A stretch of 64,000 nucleotides of DNA from Rhodomicrobium lacus (GCF_003992725.1 NZ_RZNF01000003.1:248001-312000); one strand, 5' to 3'. Shown: positions 8,151 through 17,070, numbered from the stretch's first letter. Notes: a model not told the origin generated them from the letters alone. A program made the numbers and translations.

Positions 8151-8429
8151 TTACGCGTCGTCCCGGTCGTGAGCCATCATCATCACGGCCGCGCCCGCCG
8201 CCGCGCTGCCGAACGTGACGGCGAAGCCAGCCATCAGCATGCCGATGGGTACGAGCGGCGCTTCCGATGTCGCGATCAGGGTGCCGACGCCGTTCACGTC
8301 GGTCGCGAGGATGAGCACGAGCAAGAGCCAGCCCGCAAGGATGCCGATACCGGCGTTCAGCCCGAGAAAGCGGATGAGTTGCGGAAGATCGTTCCAGCCC
8401 GCGGAAGCGCGTTTCAGAAGAAGCTTCAT
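8151..8429 (-). CDS. Conserved two-helix inner membrane protein
   Basis: A 92-residue protein starting MKLLLKRASAGWNDLPQLIR, followed by two hydrophobic helices (LNAGIGILAGWLLLVLILAT and a second, FAVTFGSAAAGAAVMMMA) and a charged HDRDDA tail. I recognise the general type as a small conserved hypothetical of Hyphomicrobiales but know no function. ATG 8429 is preferred to the upstream ATG at 8552 because gaggg sits a few bases before it and the upstream extension is low-complexity and charged. It is followed on the same strand by pccA, with about 180 bases between. Confidence 0.6.
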   Translation of the reverse strand: MKLLLKRASAGWNDLPQLIRFLGLNAGIGILAGWLLLVLILATDVNGVGTLIATSEAPLVPIGMLMAGFAVTFGSAAAGAAVMMMAHDRDDA

Positions 8430-8776
8430 GTTCGCCCTCGCTCTTGAACGGTCCTGTCGAGCCGCTTTATCGGGGGAATTCGCCTTTGGTGCGAACTCCG
8501 GCAGCGTCTTCCGTACCATGCCACGGTCGGAAATCGTTCGCATGAGGGCCAATGCGCGAGCACGGGAAATTGTTCACGAGAGGAACTGCAAGAAACGGCC
8601 TGATAATAATAAGCGGCTTTTGAAAAGGTGAAATAAACGGATTTCAGAACAAACGGATCGGGTAAGAGGAGCGGGGCAATTCCTCAATTGCGAAGGGAGG
8701 AGGTTGTCCCGCTTATTCCAAGGAGGTGTCCACCGTGTCGACTTAGCTGCGGACGGACACCAGCCTTCTTCAAAGC
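8430..8776. other. Intergenic region with a strong Shine-Dalgarno-like site and mini-frame
   Basis: No gene of normal size is supported. On the plus strand aaggaggtgtcc at 8720-8731 is almost the full anti-Shine-Dalgarno complement and is followed by GTG TCG ACT TAG at 8735-8746, a three-codon frame. The 7-bp inverted repeat ggtgtcc/ggacacc (8725-8731, 8755-8761) brackets it. No plus-strand gene follows, so the site may be a relic or chance. Confidence 0.4.
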
Positions 8777-9100
8777 TTACGCGTCAGATTTGATAGCCGG
8801 CCAGGCCTTGAACGGGAAAGGCTTCTCCTCCGTGTCATGGTAGATGAACCGCGATGCGTCACCCAGCCACTGACCTAAGCTTGGTCCGAACCGAGACAGG
8901 AACGGGTTCGGAGCCCGCTGGACGAGAAACCAGACCAACTGCACGAGAGCCAACGCAAAAAAGAGGCTCTGCCCGACACTGAACAGAACAAGAAAGAAAA
9001 GTGAGAGACCCGCGCGAGGCCAGTTCCTTGGCTCCTGCGCGGCATCAGACTTGGTCTTGTCGGCCTCCACGGCCGAGAGATTTGCTGCTTCACTCATCAT
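8777..9100 (-). CDS. DUF4389-family membrane protein
   Basis: A 107-residue protein with an acidic soluble N-terminus, one or two strongly hydrophobic helices (LSLFFLVLFSVGQSLFFALA, then LVQLVWFLVQ) and a conserved C-terminal half: PNPFLSRFGPSLGQW, then FIYHDTEEKPFPFKAWP. The TEEKPFPF block is the hallmark of DUF4389 proteins. Their function is unknown. The start is taken as the first of two adjacent ATG codons at 9100, preceded by ggagg five bases upstream; a further ATG at 9112 overlaps that binding site. Confidence 0.7.
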   Translation of the reverse strand: MMSEAANLSAVEADKTKSDAAQEPRNWPRAGLSLFFLVLFSVGQSLFFALALVQLVWFLVQRAPNPFLSRFGPSLGQWLGDASRFIYHDTEEKPFPFKAWPAIKSDA

Positions 9101-9309
9101 GGTATCCTCCATCCCTTCGCAACCCCCGCTTATCATGGGAAGTGAGCGGCATTGCGCCGTTGGGGCGATATGCGACATTCCGCCACAGCTTCTCCACAGA
9201 GGTGGGCCGGTTAGAGGGCATTTCGGGGTTGTCATGACGCACTCGGACACGCCTGGCGCGTGTTTCGCTCAAGATTCATCAGGGGTCGCGCCGCGCGGGC
9301 ACGAACCGC

Positions 9310-9663
9310 TCAATCTCGATTCGATTCGCCGCCGTCGTCGAAATGCAGCGCGAGCCAGACGGTGGGCGCGTCCGGCGACGTCCAGTCCACCCGGTGGCGC
9401 CGCCGGGCCGGAATGAAAACGTAGTCGCCGGGTTTCAGCGTTCGAGCGTCCTCCTCGCCCTCGAACCGCAGCCGCGCGGCGCCGGAGAGCAGCAACACCC
9501 ATTCGGCGGACGGCTGATCGTACCAGAAGTCCGGCGGGCTCGCCTGCCCGGTCGAAACGATGCGTTCGACGCGAAGCCCCGGTACATCGAGAAGCGCGGC
9601 GATGTCTTCATCCGCGCTCCCAGTGAGCGGCAGATCGGCAAAAATGTTGCCTTCGTTCGCCAT
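9310..9663 (-). CDS. Single-domain cupin protein
   Basis: A 117-residue small beta-barrel protein. The first cupin motif is partly visible in EWVLLLSGAARLRFEGEE and the second in LKPGDYVFIPARRRHRVDW, where His and Arg replace part of the canonical metal site. WLALHFDDG closes the barrel. Such stand-alone cupins are widespread and often bind a divalent metal or small molecule; the substrate is unknown. The start ATG 9663 follows gggag six bases upstream. It lies 35 bases downstream of the L,D-transpeptidase stop on the same strand and could be cotranscribed. Confidence 0.7.
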   Translation of the reverse strand: MANEGNIFADLPLTGSADEDIAALLDVPGLRVERIVSTGQASPPDFWYDQPSAEWVLLLSGAARLRFEGEEDARTLKPGDYVFIPARRRHRVDWTSPDAPTVWLALHFDDGGESNRD

Positions 9664-9698
9664 CGACGCTCCCGCCTTCGATCTCTGATCGGACGATT

Positions 9699-11273
9699 TT
9701 AATCCCTCACGATGGTGCGCGCGAGGATCTGGAAATCCATCGGAAACTTGCCGTCGTTCGACGCGACGTCCGAGAGGATGAGTGTCGAGCCGACATAGAG
9801 CCTCTCGCCGATGCGATCCTTCGCCTCCTCGGAGATTTCGATCCGGTCGAGTGCGGCGGGGGCGGTCTCGGGGAACGGCTGCGCGGCACGTTCCGGTTCA
9901 AGCGGTTCGACCGCGCGGCCGCGGCGGCTCGAATGCCGGCGATACTTCACCTCGACGGCGGCAGGCGGCGTGATGCCGACCCAGTTCAGCGCGGCCTTGT
10001 TGTCGCCGGTTCGTGTCGCAATGAAAAGATGCGTGCCGAGCGGGCGATCCGCGTCCTTGATCGTCACGGGCACGTCGAACAGGGGGGTCGTGCCCTGCCG
10101 CACGTAAAGACGGCTCGTCTTGCGGCTGATGAGCATCGAGATCGGGGTCGCGCGCGAAGCAGCGTCCCTCGCCATCTCGGTGGCCTCGTCGCCGTCGGCG
10201 ATGGCCGCGCGAACGGCTTCCTGCGCGGCGAGCAGATCGCGCTCGATCGCGGCGCGAGCGTCGCGCGCGGCACCCGCTTTCGTTTCGGCATCGGCAAGCC
10301 TTGCTTCGAACGCGCTGAGGCGCTGATCGACGGCCTTCGATGTCGCCTCGTCGGCGTCGACCTTCTCGGCGGCGCGAGTGGCGGTCTCAAGCTCGCGGCT
10401 CGCGCGCTTCACATCCGCTTCGGCCAAGGCGACATCCCTGTCGGCCTGCCTAAGCTCTGACTGCTTTTTCCCGGCAAGAGCCACGGCGGTCTTCTTCGCC
10501 TGCGCGGCAGCGCGGCCCTTCTGGATGGCCGCAGCCTTCAGGGCCTCCGCGTATTCGCCCGGCGCAACGAGATCCGGTTTCGTTTGGTCAGGCTTTCCGG
10601 CGGAAAGTGCCACCGGTTCGACAGCCGGTGTGGCGTCTTGCTTGCCGGTGGTCCTGTCGTCGGCCTTGTCCGGCAGAGGCAAAAGCTTGGGAGCGGGCAG
10701 CTTCGCGTGCGCTATATCCACCGGGGCGACGTCCTGCGGTGCGATGACGACGCGCATGCCCACGCTCGTCACCCCGAAAAGACGCTGCGCGAAGGCGGCC
10801 GGAAGCCGCACGCAGCCGTGGCTCGCCGGATAGTTCGGCACGACGCCCAGATGCAGCGCCACGCCGGTCCAGGTCAGCCGCTGCATGAACGGCATCGGCG
10901 CGCCGCTGTAAATGTTGGAGCGGTGATAGCGGTTCTTTTCAAGGATCGAGAATACGCCGGCGGGCGTCGCGTAGCCCTGCTGCCCTGTCGAAACCCGGCT
11001 TCGCGCCCAGACGCCTTTCGCGTCGTAGAACGTCACATGCTGATCGGCGAGCGAAACCACGCCGTAGAGCGGCCCGACCGGCGCGCGGCTCTGCGTATCC
11101 TCGACCGCCTGCGGTTCTTCGCGTTCGGGCTGATAGTAGCGGCGGCGCGCGTCAGCCGGTTGCGCCACCAATCCAAAGCCGACAAGCGCGACCATGAGAG
11201 CCGCCGAAGCGGATGCGGCGCTATGAGCGGACGGGAAAATGCGGCGCGGGCTCGGGAAATCAAATCGACGCAT
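9699..11273 (-). CDS. L,D-transpeptidase (YkuD family) with coiled coil and second C-terminal domain
   Basis: The 524-residue product begins with a basic n-region and signal-like helix (residues 20-40). The YkuD catalytic domain spans about 70-180, with His141 and the motif SHGCVR at 151-156, where Cys154 is the nucleophile that forms 3-3 or protein crosslinks in peptidoglycan. A Pro-rich linker, an Ala/Lys/Glu-rich coiled coil (about 245-365) and a C-terminal region (375-524) follow. That region starts ISMLISRKTSRLYVRQG and contains PLGTHLFIATR, a pattern like the first half of a YkuD fold but without His or Cys active-site residues. It is likely periplasmic cell-wall machinery. Confidence 0.85.
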   Translation of the reverse strand: MRRFDFPSPRRIFPSAHSAASASAALMVALVGFGLVAQPADARRRYYQPEREEPQAVEDTQSRAPVGPLYGVVSLADQHVTFYDAKGVWARSRVSTGQQGYATPAGVFSILEKNRYHRSNIYSGAPMPFMQRLTWTGVALHLGVVPNYPASHGCVRLPAAFAQRLFGVTSVGMRVVIAPQDVAPVDIAHAKLPAPKLLPLPDKADDRTTGKQDATPAVEPVALSAGKPDQTKPDLVAPGEYAEALKAAAIQKGRAAAQAKKTAVALAGKKQSELRQADRDVALAEADVKRASRELETATRAAEKVDADEATSKAVDQRLSAFEARLADAETKAGAARDARAAIERDLLAAQEAVRAAIADGDEATEMARDAASRATPISMLISRKTSRLYVRQGTTPLFDVPVTIKDADRPLGTHLFIATRTGDNKAALNWVGITPPAAVEVKYRRHSSRRGRAVEPLEPERAAQPFPETAPAALDRIEISEEAKDRIGERLYVGSTLILSDVASNDGKFPMDFQILARTIVRD

Positions 11274-11636
11274 GACGTTTGAACATTCGTGAGGGTTGCC
11301 GGGGAGCGCAGTATGCAGGCTTTGCCGTAACTATAGCGTGAAATTGTGCCGCGCAAAGCCTATGCGGATATTAGAGCGGATCTGAAATCGGCCTTCCTTT
11401 TGGAGCGAGTGCGGTGTCGATCCCAAATTCACAAGCCGCTCCAGAACCTTAATTTCCAGACCACCTTATACACTTTAAATGCGACTACGGATGGGTCGGC
11501 GCCCTCGGTCGCATTCAGAGCGCAGCAGGCGACCCGGCGAAATTGCGCTCGCTGCCGCCCGCGGTCTTAACTGAAATGCCATGTCGCTCGCGCTTCCTTC
11601 TGTGAGACCGCCGATGCCTTCGACCGGAGGGACAGA
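11274..11636. other. Intergenic region between divergent genes
   Basis: This gap separates the leftward L,D-transpeptidase gene and the rightward ArAE-like gene and must hold both promoters. I could not identify a convincing -35/-10 pair. The stretch around 11375-11460 (attagagcggatctgaaatc and AT-richer sequence after it) resembles the intergenic-repeat style seen near 341 and 4800, but no perfect palindrome was found. Confidence 0.4.
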
Positions 11637-12644
11637 ATGCAGACATGGACGCAAACGCTTTCAGCTCGCGCCCGCGAAAACTGGCGTGACGCCTTTGCCT
11701 CTGCGGCTGCCGCATGCATCGCGTGGGTTGTCTCGTTCCGTCTTTTCGGCCATACGACGCCGCTCTTCGCGGCGATCACGGCCATCATCTGCCTCGCTCC
11801 GGCGCTGCCGAGCCGTGGCCAACAGGCCGTCGGGCTGCTCATCGGGGTGGCAACGGGCATCGTGGTCGGCGAACTTGCGCTGCTCCTGCCGCCGATGGAG
11901 CCGCTGTTGCGCATGGGGCTGGCGACCTTTGTCGCTTTGCTGATCGCGTCCCTTTTCGGCCTAGCGCCCGTCGTTCCGATTCAGGCGGGGATTTCAACGG
12001 TGCTGCTGCTTTCGTTCGGAGCGGAGAAGGCAGGCGTCGCGCGGATGCAGGACGTGGTGGTTGGCGCTTCCGTCGGCCTGATGTTCAGCCAGGTGCTGAT
12101 GACACCGAACCCCGTCCGCCTCATCGACGTGGCGGCGAAGTCGCTGCTGCAGCGGTTGTCCAAAGGTTTCGCGCAGGCCGAGGCGGCGATCTCGGATCGG
12201 GACCGGGCGAAAGCCGAAGCCGCGACGACCCTTTTCACAGAGACGCAATCGAGCCTCATCAACCTCAATTCCGGCATCAACCGGGCCCGAAGCCTCGTGC
12301 GCTGGACCTTGCGCGGGCGCTTCGTCGCCTTGCAGGTGCGTGAAATGGCGGCCCTCTACGACCGCCGCGCCATCCGGCTCTACGCCTCGGCCCTGCTATT
12401 CGCGGAATCGCTCGAAGAGGCGCTGCGGACAAGCAGTGCCCCTCCGCCTGACGGGCTTCGCGACCGGGTTGCCCATGTCGCGCGCCTCGCCGCCGCCTTG
12501 GCGAAAGATCTCGACGCCGCGCGCAACGACACATTCGAGGCATCTCTTCCGGTCGCGGTGCCGCATGGCTGGGAACCCTGCCTCGACAATCTCCACGCGG
12601 CGGAAGCAGCGCTCGCCGCCTTGATCGCAATCCGCGACCGATAG
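11637..12644 (+). CDS. Aromatic acid exporter / FUSC-family membrane protein
   Basis: The 335-residue product has an N-terminal half with about five or six hydrophobic helices (ACIAWVVSFRLFG, LFAAITAIICLAP, AVGLLIGVATGIVVGELALL, LATFVALLIASLFGLAP) ending at the VVVGASVGLMFSQVL segment near 150-165, and a helical, charged cytoplasmic C-terminal half. The layout and the sequence TPLFAAITAII fit the ArAE_1/FUSC superfamily of putative aromatic acid or small-molecule exporters. The substrate is unknown. The start ATG 11637 is well supported by ggaggg. It is not obviously in an operon with the downstream dehydrogenase. Confidence 0.75.
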   Translation: MQTWTQTLSARARENWRDAFASAAAACIAWVVSFRLFGHTTPLFAAITAIICLAPALPSRGQQAVGLLIGVATGIVVGELALLLPPMEPLLRMGLATFVALLIASLFGLAPVVPIQAGISTVLLLSFGAEKAGVARMQDVVVGASVGLMFSQVLMTPNPVRLIDVAAKSLLQRLSKGFAQAEAAISDRDRAKAEAATTLFTETQSSLINLNSGINRARSLVRWTLRGRFVALQVREMAALYDRRAIRLYASALLFAESLEEALRTSSAPPPDGLRDRVAHVARLAAALAKDLDAARNDTFEASLPVAVPHGWEPCLDNLHAAEAALAALIAIRDR

Positions 12645-12742
12645 CGAGGGCTTCCCCCTGCGCGGACGCGGGCAGGGCGGTTGCCAGGATCGCGGAACAG
12701 GTTTTCCATGCATGCATTGGGGTGGGGAACAGGAGGCAACAT

Positions 12743-13624
12743 ATGAAAGCGGGGTTTATCGGGCTCGGACAAATGGGCTCGGGCATGGCAGCCAATCTTG
12801 CGAAGGCCGGTCATGAGGTGCGCGTCTATAACCGCACACGCGGCAAGGAAGGCCCGCTTGTCGCCTTGGGCGCGACGGCTGCCGAAAGCATCGCGGATGC
12901 ATGCGTTGGCGCAGACGCCGTCTTCACCATGCTGGCGAACGACGAAGCGTTGCGCGCCGTCGCTTTCGGCGTGGGCGGCGTTCTCGAAGCCCTGCCGAAA
13001 GGCGCGATCCATATCTCGTCGAGCACCGTCAGCGTGGCTCTGGCGGAGGAACTGACAGCCGCGCATTCAGAGGCGGGGCAACGCTTCATCTCTGCACCGG
13101 TGATGGGACGGCCAGAAGCGGCGGCTGCCGCGAAACTGTTCGTCATGGCGGGCGGCGCACCGGATGCGGTGGCGGACGCAGGGCCGCTGTTCGACGCCAT
13201 CGGCCAGAAGACATTCCACCTCGGCGACGACCCCAAGGTGGGCAATATCGTGAAGCTCGCGAACAATTTCCTTCTGGCCTGCGTTATCGAGACGGTCGGC
13301 GAGGCAATGGCACTCACATCGAAAGCGGGCGTGGATCGGCATTCCTATCTCGATGTTCTCACCTCCACGCTGTGGAATGCGCCGGTCTACAAGACCTACG
13401 GCGCGCTTATCGCGAACGAGGCGTTCGAACCGGCGGGGTTCCCGGTTCCGCTCGGGCAGAAAGACGTACGGCTTGCGCTCGAAGCGGCGGAAGGGCTGAA
13501 CGTGCCGCTGCCAGTCGGCGGAATCCTGCGCGACCGCTTCATCCGTCTGCGGGCGGAAGGCGGCGATGCGCTCGACTGGTCGGCCATTGCGAAACTTGCC
13601 CGCAAGGATGCGGGACTCGACTGA
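12743..13624 (+). CDS. NAD(P)-dependent beta-hydroxyacid dehydrogenase
   Basis: This is a 293-residue member of the 3-hydroxyisobutyrate dehydrogenase / GLYR superfamily. It shows the N-terminal dinucleotide motif GFIGLGQMGSGMAANLAKAG, the substrate-binding block ISSSTVSVALAEEL followed by FISAPVMGRPEAA, and the catalytic Lys in GNIVKLANNFLL. The substrate could be a hydroxyacid, glyoxylate or succinic semialdehyde; sequence alone does not say. ATG 12743 follows a perfect aggagg at 12731-12736; the in-frame ATG at 12722 lies before that site. It precedes the aldo/keto reductase by 21 bases, so a two-gene carbonyl-reductase operon is likely. Confidence 0.88.
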   Translation: MKAGFIGLGQMGSGMAANLAKAGHEVRVYNRTRGKEGPLVALGATAAESIADACVGADAVFTMLANDEALRAVAFGVGGVLEALPKGAIHISSSTVSVALAEELTAAHSEAGQRFISAPVMGRPEAAAAAKLFVMAGGAPDAVADAGPLFDAIGQKTFHLGDDPKVGNIVKLANNFLLACVIETVGEAMALTSKAGVDRHSYLDVLTSTLWNAPVYKTYGALIANEAFEPAGFPVPLGQKDVRLALEAAEGLNVPLPVGGILRDRFIRLRAEGGDALDWSAIAKLARKDAGLD

Positions 13625-13645
13625 GACAACAGCGGAGAATGGATC

Positions 13646-14644
13646 ATGGAAACCATCGCAATCGGCAAATCCGGGATCGAAACCTCGCGCATCGCGCTTG
13701 GCACATGGGCCATCGGCGGCTGGATGTGGGGCGGCACCGACGAGGCGCAGTCCATCGCGACGATCCGGGCGGCGGTCGATCGCGGCATCACGCTGATCGA
13801 CACCGCGCCGGTTTACGGCTTCGGGCGGTCTGAGGAGATCGTCGGAAAGGCGCTCGCCGAGGGTGGTTTGCGCGACAAGGTCCAGATCGCCACGAAATGC
13901 GGGCTGAACTGGCGCGACGGCAAGGTGTGGCGCGATGCGCGGCCAGAGCGCATTCGCCGTGAGATCGAGGACTCCCTTCGGCGGCTTCGCACGGACGTCA
14001 TCGACCTGTATCAGGTGCACTGGCCCGATCACGAAACGCCGTTCGAAGATACGGCACGCGTGCTGGAAGATCTGCGGCGCGACGGGAAAATTCGCGCCAT
14101 CGGCGTCAGCAATTACGCGCCTGCCGAGATGGACTCATTCCGCAAGGCGGCGCAACTCGACGCCGTGCAGCCGCCGTACAATCTTTTCGAGCGCGAGATC
14201 GAGGCGGATGTGTTGCCCTATGCCGAGAGAAACGGCCTGACCGTGCTGGCTTACGGCGCGCTGTGCCGCGGGCTTTTGTCAGGCCGCATGAAGGCCGACA
14301 CGGCGTTCGACGGCGACGATCTTCGCAGGAGCGACCCCAAGTTTCAGGGCGAGCGCTTTCACGATTATCTCGCGGCGGTGGAGGCGCTTAAGACGCTGGC
14401 GCAGGAACGCTTTGGCAAATCCGTTCTCGCGCTTGCCGTTCGCTGGGTGCTCGATCAGGGACCGACCATCGCGCTATGGGGCGCACGCAAGCCGTCGCAG
14501 GTCGAAACTGTGAGCGAAGTCATGGGTTGGCATATCGATGAGGAGGCGAAGCGCGAAATCGACGCGATCCTGAAGCGTACGATCCGCGAGCCGGTTTCGC
14601 CCGCCTTCATGGCTCCGCCGGACAAACGCCCGGCAGGCGTGTGA
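13646..14644 (+). CDS. Aldo/keto reductase
   Basis: A 332-residue (alpha/beta)8 NADPH-dependent oxidoreductase. The catalytic tetrad is visible: Asp in IDTAPVYG, Tyr in VYGFGRSEE, Lys in IATKCG and His in YQVHWPD. The cofactor end shows the family pattern LWGARKPSQVETV. The N-terminal GTWAIGGWMWGGTD is like the YajO/Tas-type and L-glyceraldehyde 3-phosphate reductase branches. The physiological substrate is unknown. It starts 21 bases after the beta-hydroxyacid dehydrogenase with ggag upstream of ATG, so the pair is likely cotranscribed. Confidence 0.9.
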   Translation: METIAIGKSGIETSRIALGTWAIGGWMWGGTDEAQSIATIRAAVDRGITLIDTAPVYGFGRSEEIVGKALAEGGLRDKVQIATKCGLNWRDGKVWRDARPERIRREIEDSLRRLRTDVIDLYQVHWPDHETPFEDTARVLEDLRRDGKIRAIGVSNYAPAEMDSFRKAAQLDAVQPPYNLFEREIEADVLPYAERNGLTVLAYGALCRGLLSGRMKADTAFDGDDLRRSDPKFQGERFHDYLAAVEALKTLAQERFGKSVLALAVRWVLDQGPTIALWGARKPSQVETVSEVMGWHIDEEAKREIDAILKRTIREPVSPAFMAPPDKRPAGV

Positions 14645-14736
14645 CGGGTCGGTAAGAAGACAACCGCTATCCTCGGCCAAATGACCTTGCGCGAGGCCAT
14701 CCGCCTCGTTTGAAACCAAAGTGCCCGGAGTAGCGT

Positions 14737-15258
14737 ATGGCGATCCCTTACAAGAGCGAATTGCAACTGTTGAACCACGACGAGCGCGAGCTGGTGCGCG
14801 CGACGCATTATCCCGCTATCTGCGAGTTGGCCCGCGATGATCTTCAGGACACGCTGGCGCGGCTTCGCGGTCTGCGCGACAAGGAAAAGGCCCAATACAT
14901 GGCAAAGCGTCGCGAAACCAAGGGCACGGGCGAGGCGCGCGGCGGAAGCTTTCCCGGCACGTCCGAGCAGCCGCGCCGCAGGAAGCAGGTCTTCGCCCAG
15001 GCGCTGAAGCGCGTGAACAAGGAGATAGAGCGGCACCGAAAGTTCGAGGCGAAGGCAGAACTTGGAGCGGCTGCGCGGCGCGCGCTTGCGCTCAAACGGT
15101 CCGGGGACTTCCACCGTCCGTCCCCCGGCGTCACAGCTCATGAAGGCATGTCGCCGCTTCCAAGCCGCCGCCGCCGGACGACCGTCCACCCGTCCAAGAT
15201 CGGGCAGGTGTCGCAGTGGACGAAGATCCGCCAGGCGCAAAGGGACGCGCGCCCATAA
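14737..15258 (+). CDS. Conserved basic hypothetical protein
   Basis: A 173-residue, highly basic protein without signal peptide or membrane helix. The N-terminus (LQLLNHDERELVRATHYPAI) is mildly hydrophobic and helical; the middle is charged (LRGLRDKEKAQYMAKRRE, then GSFPGTSEQPRRRKQVFAQA) and the C-terminus is Arg/Ser-rich (SRRRRTTVHPSKIGQVSQ). I recall similar hypothetical proteins in Methylobacterium and rhizobia, so it is probably a real conserved gene. The composition suggests binding to nucleic acid, but no known fold is evident. The start ATG 14737 is preceded by ggag. It converges with aroB, 40 bases away. Confidence 0.65.
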   Translation: MAIPYKSELQLLNHDERELVRATHYPAICELARDDLQDTLARLRGLRDKEKAQYMAKRRETKGTGEARGGSFPGTSEQPRRRKQVFAQALKRVNKEIERHRKFEAKAELGAAARRALALKRSGDFHRPSPGVTAHEGMSPLPSRRRRTTVHPSKIGQVSQWTKIRQAQRDARP

Positions 15259-15298
15259 CGCGCGTACTGCGTTTCCGCGCCCGGAAAGGCGACGTCGC

Positions 15299-16435
15299 CT
15301 ACCTCTCAAGCTCGGCGGCAAGGAACGCGCGGATCTTGTCGCGCGCAACATCCTTCGCCACGAAGGCGTTGCCGATGCCGCTGAGCAGGATGAGGTTCAT
15401 CTTGCCGTCCTTCACCTTCTTGTCCTGCTCCATGAAGCCCGTCAGTTCGTCGAGCGATGGACCGCGGCCGAGCCGCTGGCGCAGTTCACCAAAGGTGGTG
15501 GCAAAGCCGACTTCGGCCAGATGGTCTTCGAGCCGCCGCGAAACAGTACCCGCGCAAAATCCTTCCGCCTCGGAAAAGCGCGCGGCCAGCACCATGCCGA
15601 GCGCAACAGCTTCGCCGTGGAGCACGTCGCCGGAATAACCGGCCCACGCCTCGACCGCGTGACCGAAGGTGTGGCCGAGATTCAGGAGCGCGCGGTCGCC
15701 CGCCTCCTTCTCGTCGCGGGACACGATTTCGGCCTTCATCCGCACGCTCGTCTCGACGGCGTCGGTGAGCGGATAGGTGTCCTGCTCGAAGATCGCGGAG
15801 GCGTTGTCTTCCAGCCAGCGGAAGAAGACCGAGTCGCCAAGCGCGCCGTATTTCGCCACCTCGGCATAGCCCGCGCGAAATTCGCGCTCCGGCAACGTCT
15901 TCAACGTGTCGAGGTCGATCAGAACGAGCGAAGGCTGATGGAATGCGCCGACGAGGTTCTTGCCGTGCGACGTGTCGATGCCGGTCTTGCCGCCGACCGA
16001 CGAGTCGACCTGAGCCAGAAGCGTCGTCGGAACCTGCACGACGCGCACGCCGCGCTTCAGCGTCGCCGCCGCAAACCCCGCAAGGTCGCCGATCACGCCG
16101 CCGCCGAGCGCGATGACCGCGTGGTCGCGCTCGACCCCAAGGTCGAGCAGCGCCGCCGTCACCCGTTCGAGAGAAGCGAAACTTTTCGACGCCTCGCCGG
16201 ATGGAACGTAAACCGTCGGGCCAAGCAGGAGCCCCGCCCCCGAAAGCCCGGCCTCAAGCTGGTCCGCGTAGGCATGAACTGCCTCGTCCGCGACGATGGC
16301 GAAGCGTGTGCCCGGCAATGTCTCCGCGAGAAACTGCGGTGCGCCCGCGATCAAACCGTTGCCGATGAGGATCGGATAGCTGCGTTCGCCAAGCTCCACA
16401 TCCACGCGCGCGGAAGGCTTGATTTGTGCCGTCAT
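15299..16435 (-). CDS. aroB: 3-dehydroquinate synthase
   Basis: AroB converts DAHP to 3-dehydroquinate, the second step of the shikimate pathway, using NAD and a divalent metal in the cytoplasm. The 378-residue product contains the NAD/phosphate region ALGGGVIGDLAGFAAATLKR, the substrate block PTTLLAQVDSSVGGKTGID, the metal and catalytic residues in FRAGYAEVAKYGAL and the metal His residues in LNLGHTFGHAVEAW and LHGEAVALGM. It starts at ATG 16435 inside the last codon of aroK (ATGA overlap), indicating translational coupling. A longer in-frame extension upstream is antisense-like shadow within aroK. Confidence 0.96.
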   Translation of the reverse strand: MTAQIKPSARVDVELGERSYPILIGNGLIAGAPQFLAETLPGTRFAIVADEAVHAYADQLEAGLSGAGLLLGPTVYVPSGEASKSFASLERVTAALLDLGVERDHAVIALGGGVIGDLAGFAAATLKRGVRVVQVPTTLLAQVDSSVGGKTGIDTSHGKNLVGAFHQPSLVLIDLDTLKTLPEREFRAGYAEVAKYGALGDSVFFRWLEDNASAIFEQDTYPLTDAVETSVRMKAEIVSRDEKEAGDRALLNLGHTFGHAVEAWAGYSGDVLHGEAVALGMVLAARFSEAEGFCAGTVSRRLEDHLAEVGFATTFGELRQRLGRGPSLDELTGFMEQDKKVKDGKMNLILLSGIGNAFVAKDVARDKIRAFLAAELER

Positions 16436-17070
16436 GACGGTTCGCTCCCTTGCAGGTCGGCCGGTCGGGCTTCGGCGCCCCCGGACTCTTTGGCTGTCAG
16501 ATAAGCAAAGATCAGGTCGAGGATTTCGTCCACGATCACCTCGTGAGGCGCATCGCGGCTCTCGAATTTGAGATTCGACTCCGCATAAAAGGGCTCGCGC
16601 TGGGCGAGAAGCCGACGAAGCACTGCCATCGGATCGTCGGTCTTGAGAAGGGGGCGATTGTCGCGCCGCGAAACGCGCTGGAGGAGAAGGTCGAGCGGCG
16701 CATGGAGCCAGATCGAAACGCCGCCTCTGGCGATCTCGGCTCGCGTGGCGGGCGAGATGACCGACCCGCCGCCGGTCGACAGCACTTGCGGGCCGCTCTG
16801 CAGAAGGCGGCGGATGACTCGCTCCTCGCCATCGCGGAAGTAACCTTCGCCGTGGATGCGGAACATTTCTTCGATGGTCATGCCGGCGGCGGTTTCGATC
16901 TCTGTGTCGGCATCGTGAAATGGCAGATCCAGCGCGGTCGCCAGCCGCCGCCCGATTGACGACTTGCCCGATCCCATCATGCCGACGAGGATGACGCTCT
17001 GCCGCCCCAGCGCGTGCCGCACAGCCCTCGCCATCGGCTTCAAGCCGCCTGCTTCGTTTTCCGACGTCAC
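16432..17070 (-). CDS. aroK: Shikimate kinase
   Basis: The 212-residue product is an ATP-dependent kinase that phosphorylates shikimate. The P-loop GMMGSGKSSIGRRLA, the shikimate-binding FHDADTEIE, FRDGEERVIRRL with GGGS downstream (STGGGSVIS) and the lid Arg in RDNRPLL are all present. The start is taken as GTG 17070 (weak upstream gagtgg); an internal ATG at 17034 would also keep the whole kinase domain. The order aroK-aroB on one strand and a small membrane gene plus xerD on the other is a conserved arrangement in Hyphomicrobiales. Confidence 0.94.
   Translation of the reverse strand: MTSENEAGGLKPMARAVRHALGRQSVILVGMMGSGKSSIGRRLATALDLPFHDADTEIETAAGMTIEEMFRIHGEGYFRDGEERVIRRLLQSGPQVLSTGGGSVISPATRAEIARGGVSIWLHAPLDLLLQRVSRRDNRPLLKTDDPMAVLRRLLAQREPFYAESNLKFESRDAPHEVIVDEILDLIFAYLTAKESGGAEARPADLQGSEPS

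Noticed and set aside
15062-16504. 480-codon plus-strand frame across aroB
   Set aside because: Shadow of aroB and the end of the preceding gene; no start signal and a His/Arg-rich composition typical of antisense reading.
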